A DNA stretch of 28,139 nt from Pseudomonadota bacterium (GTDB lineage Bacteria; Myxococcota; Bradymonadia; UBA4248): positions 1 to 28,139 of the forward strand of contig JAGACY010000081.1 of assembly GCA_017613855.1 (NCBI GenBank). The letters run 5' to 3'. A model generated the notes under the pieces. That model saw only the letters and a program-made list of their open reading frames with translations. It did not search any database and had not been told where the DNA came from. Shown here one piece after another: positions 24,915-28,139 of this stretch (within the stretch, counting starts at the first letter, position 1; the number at the start of each line of letters is the position of its first letter). Made by a program: the position numbers and the translations under genes.

Positions 24915-25568
24915 ATGAACAACATACCACTTCTCTTCATCATGCTCATCATCATGCTCATCCCCGCTTGTGCGAGTGGGCCCGCGCCGCGCCAGGCCAT
25001 CGAACAGGATGTGCAGGCGACGGTTCGTCAATTTGCGGATGCCGTCAATCAGCACCGGGCGGACGAAGTCTATGCGCTGATGAGCGATGGCTGGAAGATT
25101 CAGTTTTCGAAAGAGGCGTTTGCGGATTATTTTGAGCAGAATTACGAATCATTTGTCGAATATGCCGACAGTTTGCAGGGCGATGCGTCGGCGCTGACCA
25201 TGCAGGCGACGTTCGAAAACGACGTTTGCGGGCATGTTTCGTGGCAAATGGCCGAGGATGGCCATTGGAAGCTGGCATCCGTTCCCACGGTTGCGGGGAC
25301 GCCCGAGGATGCGAAACGTGAGTTGCTCGAGGTCATCCGTTCGCGGCCGTTTATGGAGGCACTCGACGAGTATGCGTTGGTCCATCCGGAATGGTCGGGT
25401 GAAACGCTCAGACATCTCAAGCGCATGCTGACGTTTGATGAGATTGGCGCGGAATATGTTGACTTTTGGGCACACGAGGCGCTGCTTACAATTCCGCATA
25501 CGGCCATCATTCGCATGACATGCAGTTCGGGGGGCTGGAGAATTCTTCAATGTTATTCGATACAATAA
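24915..25568 (+). CDS. NTF2-like (SnoaL/DUF4878-type) lipoprotein
   Basis: I start at ATG 24915, preceded by AGGAAC, and not at the TTG at 24807 further up, because this start gives a clean lipoprotein signal (MNNIPLLFIMLIIMLIPAC). The 217-residue product then has VRQFADAVNQHRADEVYALM and a WKIQFSKEAFADYF stretch. This is the helical start of NTF2-like cone folds (DUF4878/SnoaL-like), which are usually small ligand-binding or enzyme-accessory domains. No catalytic residues can be assigned. The basic pattern after Cys (ASGPAPRQ) lacks the acidic run of the surface-type lipoproteins in this window, so I infer a periplasmic location. Its end overlaps the start of the dikinase-like gene by 19 bases, pointing to translational coupling. 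Confidence 0.75.
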   Translation: MNNIPLLFIMLIIMLIPACASGPAPRQAIEQDVQATVRQFADAVNQHRADEVYALMSDGWKIQFSKEAFADYFEQNYESFVEYADSLQGDASALTMQATFENDVCGHVSWQMAEDGHWKLASVPTVAGTPEDAKRELLEVIRSRPFMEALDEYALVHPEWSGETLRHLKRMLTFDEIGAEYVDFWAHEALLTIPHTAIIRMTCSSGGWRILQCYSIQ

Positions 25569-28051
25569 GTCAGATTTCACAACAGTTTGGGGACGCAGAT
25601 GACGTTCGCGCCCGTTTTGGCGGCAAAGCCAAAAATTTGGCGCAGCTGATGCGGGCGGGATTTCGGGTTCCGGAAGGCTTTGTCATTTCGACGGCGGTGT
25701 TTGAGGATCAAATACAGGCTGCGCTCGAAAAATCGCATGATGCGGATATCCATTCGATCATCGAAGGGATACGCTTTGAACCTGAGTTTGTCGACGCCAT
25801 GCGTACAGCCATGCAGCAGGTCGGGGCCGAAAGGTGGGCGGTGCGCTCGAGTTCGACCGACGAAGATTCGCAGACGCATTCGTTTGCCGGTTTGCAGCAG
25901 AGCGTCATTGGTGTGCGCTCGCTCGAGGAATGTCTCGCTGCGGTCAAAACCGTCTGGCAGAGCTTTTATGCGCGCGAGCGGCTGCTGTATCCGACGCAGG
26001 CATCGCTGAGCGGGCCAGTTCCGGCCATGGCTGTCATTGTGCAGACTTTTATCGACTCGGATAATGCCGGCGTCGTCTTTACGCAGCACCCCATGGAAGG
26101 CAAAGACAAGCTGCTCGTCAACGTTTCGAACGGACAGGGGGCCAATGTCGTCGATGGCAAAGCCGGCGTTTCGCTGTGCATCGATAAGAACAATCCCAAT
26201 GAGCACATCGACTATGACTGCATTTCGGGGCAGCAGCTTGCAGAACTTGCGCAAACCGCCTGCAGCATCGAACAGAAATTCGGCCATCCGCAGGACATCG
26301 AATTTGCTTTTACCGCAGAAACGCTGTTTATCCTGCAGACCCGCGATATTGTTGCGCATGATGAGCATGCCTCCAAGACGCTCTATTCGAATGTCAATGT
26401 GGGCGAGGCACTTTCGGGCGTTTCGACGCCAATGACGTGGAGCGTGGGCAAAACGATTGCAAGGCAGGGATTTGATACTGTCTTTGCTTCTTTCGGGCTT
26501 TCGGTGCCCGATAATTACGATTTCATTACGACGTTTCACGGGCATATCTATTTAAATATTTCGCAGATGCTCAGCGTGATGAGTCAAATCCCGTTCATCA
26601 ACCCGGCCATCCTCGGAAAAGTCGCGGGCATTCAGGATATTCGGGAATATGCCTGTGCGGTCGATCCGATTGGGAAATCTCACTTTATCAAGAATCTTCC
26701 GCGTTCGATGGTGGAACTGGCCAAACTGCAAAAGCGCATAGCCCATTTGGACGACCGGGCACGCAAGTTCGAGCAGGAACGCGATGAACTGCTGGCCATT
26801 GAGCTCAAATATGCATCGAAAGATGAGATTCAGGAAGCCTTCGAACGCCTGAACCATCTTTTCTTCGAATGTGCCTACGATATGCTGAGTGCGGGTGGCA
26901 TCATGCTCGCTTCATACGTATTGTGTTCCGGTTTTATCCAGCATTTTGGCGAGGATGAGGCGCGCGAAATTGAGCACTACCTGTTCAGTGGGCTGCTCGA
27001 TATCCAGAGTGCAGCGCCGGGACTGAAATTGCTCGACATGGCCGTCAAAATTCGCAAATACCCCGCACTTCGCAAAGCATTTCTCGAAGAGCCGACATTT
27101 GACGATCTGGATGATTTCCTATTGCGCATCGAGCCGCTCGAAGGATATCCGGAATTCCAGGAGGCGTTTGAGCATTTCTTGTCCCTGTACGGGGCGCGCA
27201 CGACCCAGGAGGCCGAACTGGCCAACCCGCGCTGGCGCGAAGATCCTCGTTTTTTATATCAGGTCATTCAGAAGCATCTGCAGCTGGAGGTCCCCTGCAA
27301 CGCGCAAACCATCGTCGAATCGGTTTCGTCCCACCGCGAGGAACGAACGACGGAGTTCAAGTCGATGCTTTCGAAAACGCTGCGCCCCGTTTTTAAAATG
27401 CTGCTGGCCTGGACCCAAAAGAATGCGCGCCTGCGCGAGAAATGGCGCGCCTACGTCGTCGATGTCCTCGGCATCTTTAGGCAATATTTTGTCAATGTAT
27501 CGTACCAGCTCACGGATTGCGGCATTTTGGGGCAGCGCGATGACATCTTCTTTTTGACGTACGAGGAATTCCTCGATGGCCTCAATCATCCCAAATCCTT
27601 CGAAAAAGCCAGGCTAAAAGTTGCTTTCAGGCGCGCACGCCATGCGGCTTATTTGTCGGCCAGAAGCCTGCCCGATACATTTTTGACGCATCCTAACCAA
27701 AGCTGTGAAACGAATGATCTTCCGGTGGGTAAGGTTTTATACGGCATTCCGGCTTCGCCAGGGTGTGTGCAGGCCAAAGTGCGCGTGGCACGAACCCTCG
27801 AGGAAGCAGCATCGCTCGAATATGGCGAAATACTGGCGGCTCCTTCGACGGATATCGGCTGGACACCGCTTTTCCTCGTGGCATCGGCTATTCTGACGGA
27901 ACGCGGCGGCCCGTTGTCGCATGCTTTCGTCGTCGCCCGCGAATATGGTATTCCGGCGGTCGTTTCGATTCCCGGATTGCTCGATCATCTCAAAACCGGA
28001 GATGTCGTCCAGGTTTCCGGGCAAAAGGGCACGGTTACGGTGGTTTCATAA
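25550..28051 (+). CDS. Rifampicin-phosphotransferase-like / PEP-synthase-like dikinase without TIM barrel
   Basis: I start at ATG 25550 (CTGGAG nine bases upstream) inside the previous gene; an earlier in-frame ATG at 25466 gives a 28-residue extension (GTRGAAYNSAYGHH) that looks unlike the family. The 833-residue protein has an ATP-grasp domain of the PPDK_N type (about 1-300): FGGKAKNLAQL, AVRSSSTDEDSQTHSFAG, GVVFTQHP. It ends with a phosphohistidine swivel domain holding GGPLSHAFVVAREYGIPAVV (His791). The central part (about 300-730) is helical and has NVGEALSGVSTPMTWS, with no PEP-binding TIM barrel. This three-part order and length fit rifampicin phosphotransferase, which moves the ATP beta-phosphate to a small molecule. 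Rifampicin need not be the substrate. GC-rich codons here look different from the AT-rich part of ligA. Confidence 0.8.
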   Translation: MLFDTISQISQQFGDADDVRARFGGKAKNLAQLMRAGFRVPEGFVISTAVFEDQIQAALEKSHDADIHSIIEGIRFEPEFVDAMRTAMQQVGAERWAVRSSSTDEDSQTHSFAGLQQSVIGVRSLEECLAAVKTVWQSFYARERLLYPTQASLSGPVPAMAVIVQTFIDSDNAGVVFTQHPMEGKDKLLVNVSNGQGANVVDGKAGVSLCIDKNNPNEHIDYDCISGQQLAELAQTACSIEQKFGHPQDIEFAFTAETLFILQTRDIVAHDEHASKTLYSNVNVGEALSGVSTPMTWSVGKTIARQGFDTVFASFGLSVPDNYDFITTFHGHIYLNISQMLSVMSQIPFINPAILGKVAGIQDIREYACAVDPIGKSHFIKNLPRSMVELAKLQKRIAHLDDRARKFEQERDELLAIELKYASKDEIQEAFERLNHLFFECAYDMLSAGGIMLASYVLCSGFIQHFGEDEAREIEHYLFSGLLDIQSAAPGLKLLDMAVKIRKYPALRKAFLEEPTFDDLDDFLLRIEPLEGYPEFQEAFEHFLSLYGARTTQEAELANPRWREDPRFLYQVIQKHLQLEVPCNAQTIVESVSSHREERTTEFKSMLSKTLRPVFKMLLAWTQKNARLREKWRAYVVDVLGIFRQYFVNVSYQLTDCGILGQRDDIFFLTYEEFLDGLNHPKSFEKARLKVAFRRARHAAYLSARSLPDTFLTHPNQSCETNDLPVGKVLYGIPASPGCVQAKVRVARTLEEAASLEYGEILAAPSTDIGWTPLFLVASAILTERGGPLSHAFVVAREYGIPAVVSIPGLLDHLKTGDVVQVSGQKGTVTVVS

Positions 28052-28139
28052 TTCACAATTCGTAATTCGTAATGCGCAATTATTTAGCAGTTAGCAGTTA
28101 GCAGTTAGCAGTTAGCAGTTAGCAGTTAGCAGTTAGCAG
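28052..28139 (+). repeat. Heptamer array at the window end, with eight perfect TTAGCAG copies
   Basis: The first base after the dikinase stop begins TTCACAA, TTCGTAA, TTCGTAA, TGCGCAA (28052-28079). After a five-base step, TTAGCAG is repeated exactly eight times (28084-28139) and runs to the window end, so the array is longer in the genome. The perfect part suggests recent expansion by slippage. Confidence 0.95.

Noticed and set aside
25466..25550. ATG 25466 as the dikinase start
   Set aside because: It would overlap the NTF2-like gene by about 100 bases and adds a non-family-like extension; ATG 25550 has GGAG at a good distance.
25577..26545. 322-codon minus-strand open frame inside the dikinase-like gene
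   Set aside because: The plus-strand frame has clear ATP-grasp motifs throughout; the antisense frame has no family motif.
28084..28139. CRISPR array at the window end
   Set aside because: The repeat is a contiguous 7-base tandem unit without spacers, and no cas gene is near.

Overview
The window is a protein-coding stretch of a Gram-negative bacterial chromosome, probably from the Myxococcota/Bradymonadota (former Deltaproteobacteria) or a relative. The evidence is the density of secreted Cys-rich lipoproteins with CGDGxC-type repeats, thrombospondin type-3 and FG-GAP modules on lipoprotein anchors, and an AgmX/PglI-like lipoprotein. GC content looks moderate. This placement is inference from gene style; no rRNA or other clean phylogenetic marker is present. 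The window looks like a contig end, because it stops inside a perfect heptamer repeat.

Region 1 (1-6449, + strand): two tandem, related lipoprotein genes. The first lacks only a few codons at its 5' end; it has a Cys-rich N-terminus and FG-GAP/VCBS calcium-loop repeats. The second has thrombospondin type-3 repeats and a von Willebrand A-like domain. Region 2 (6665-16884, + strand): a secreted alpha-glucan cluster. It holds a GH13 alpha-amylase lipoprotein, two tandem paralogous GlgX/isoamylase-type lipoproteins, and a lipoprotein with five Cys repeats and a DUF4855-like domain. Together the first three would cut alpha-1,4 and alpha-1,6 bonds of starch or glycogen outside the cytoplasm. The second debranching paralogue has Glu in place of the GH13 nucleophile Asp, so it may bind glucan without cutting it. 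Region 3 (16984-20289, - strand): a MoxR AAA+ ATPase followed by an NlpC/P60-like cysteine-peptidase lipoprotein, as a two-gene operon convergent with region 2.

Region 4 (20534-21717, + strand): an AgmX-like lipoprotein with a His/Asp/Glu tail and a small exported membrane protein. Region 5 (22022-24658, + strand): an NAD-dependent DNA ligase with an enlarged segment before its BRCT domain. Region 6 (24915-28051, + strand): an NTF2-like lipoprotein overlapping a rifampicin-phosphotransferase-like dikinase.

The non-coding DNA is unusually structured. Three paired stem-loop elements (6466-6551, 11724-11800, and 24660-24722 reversed) share a TAT...ATA core followed by an unpaired C, while the rest of each stem varies with pairing kept. 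Several intergenic regions carry 7-bp repeats of the general form TKNGNAA, some starting at the base after a stop codon; one degenerate unit supplies a Shine-Dalgarno sequence. No tRNA, rRNA, CRISPR array, transposase or phage gene was seen.
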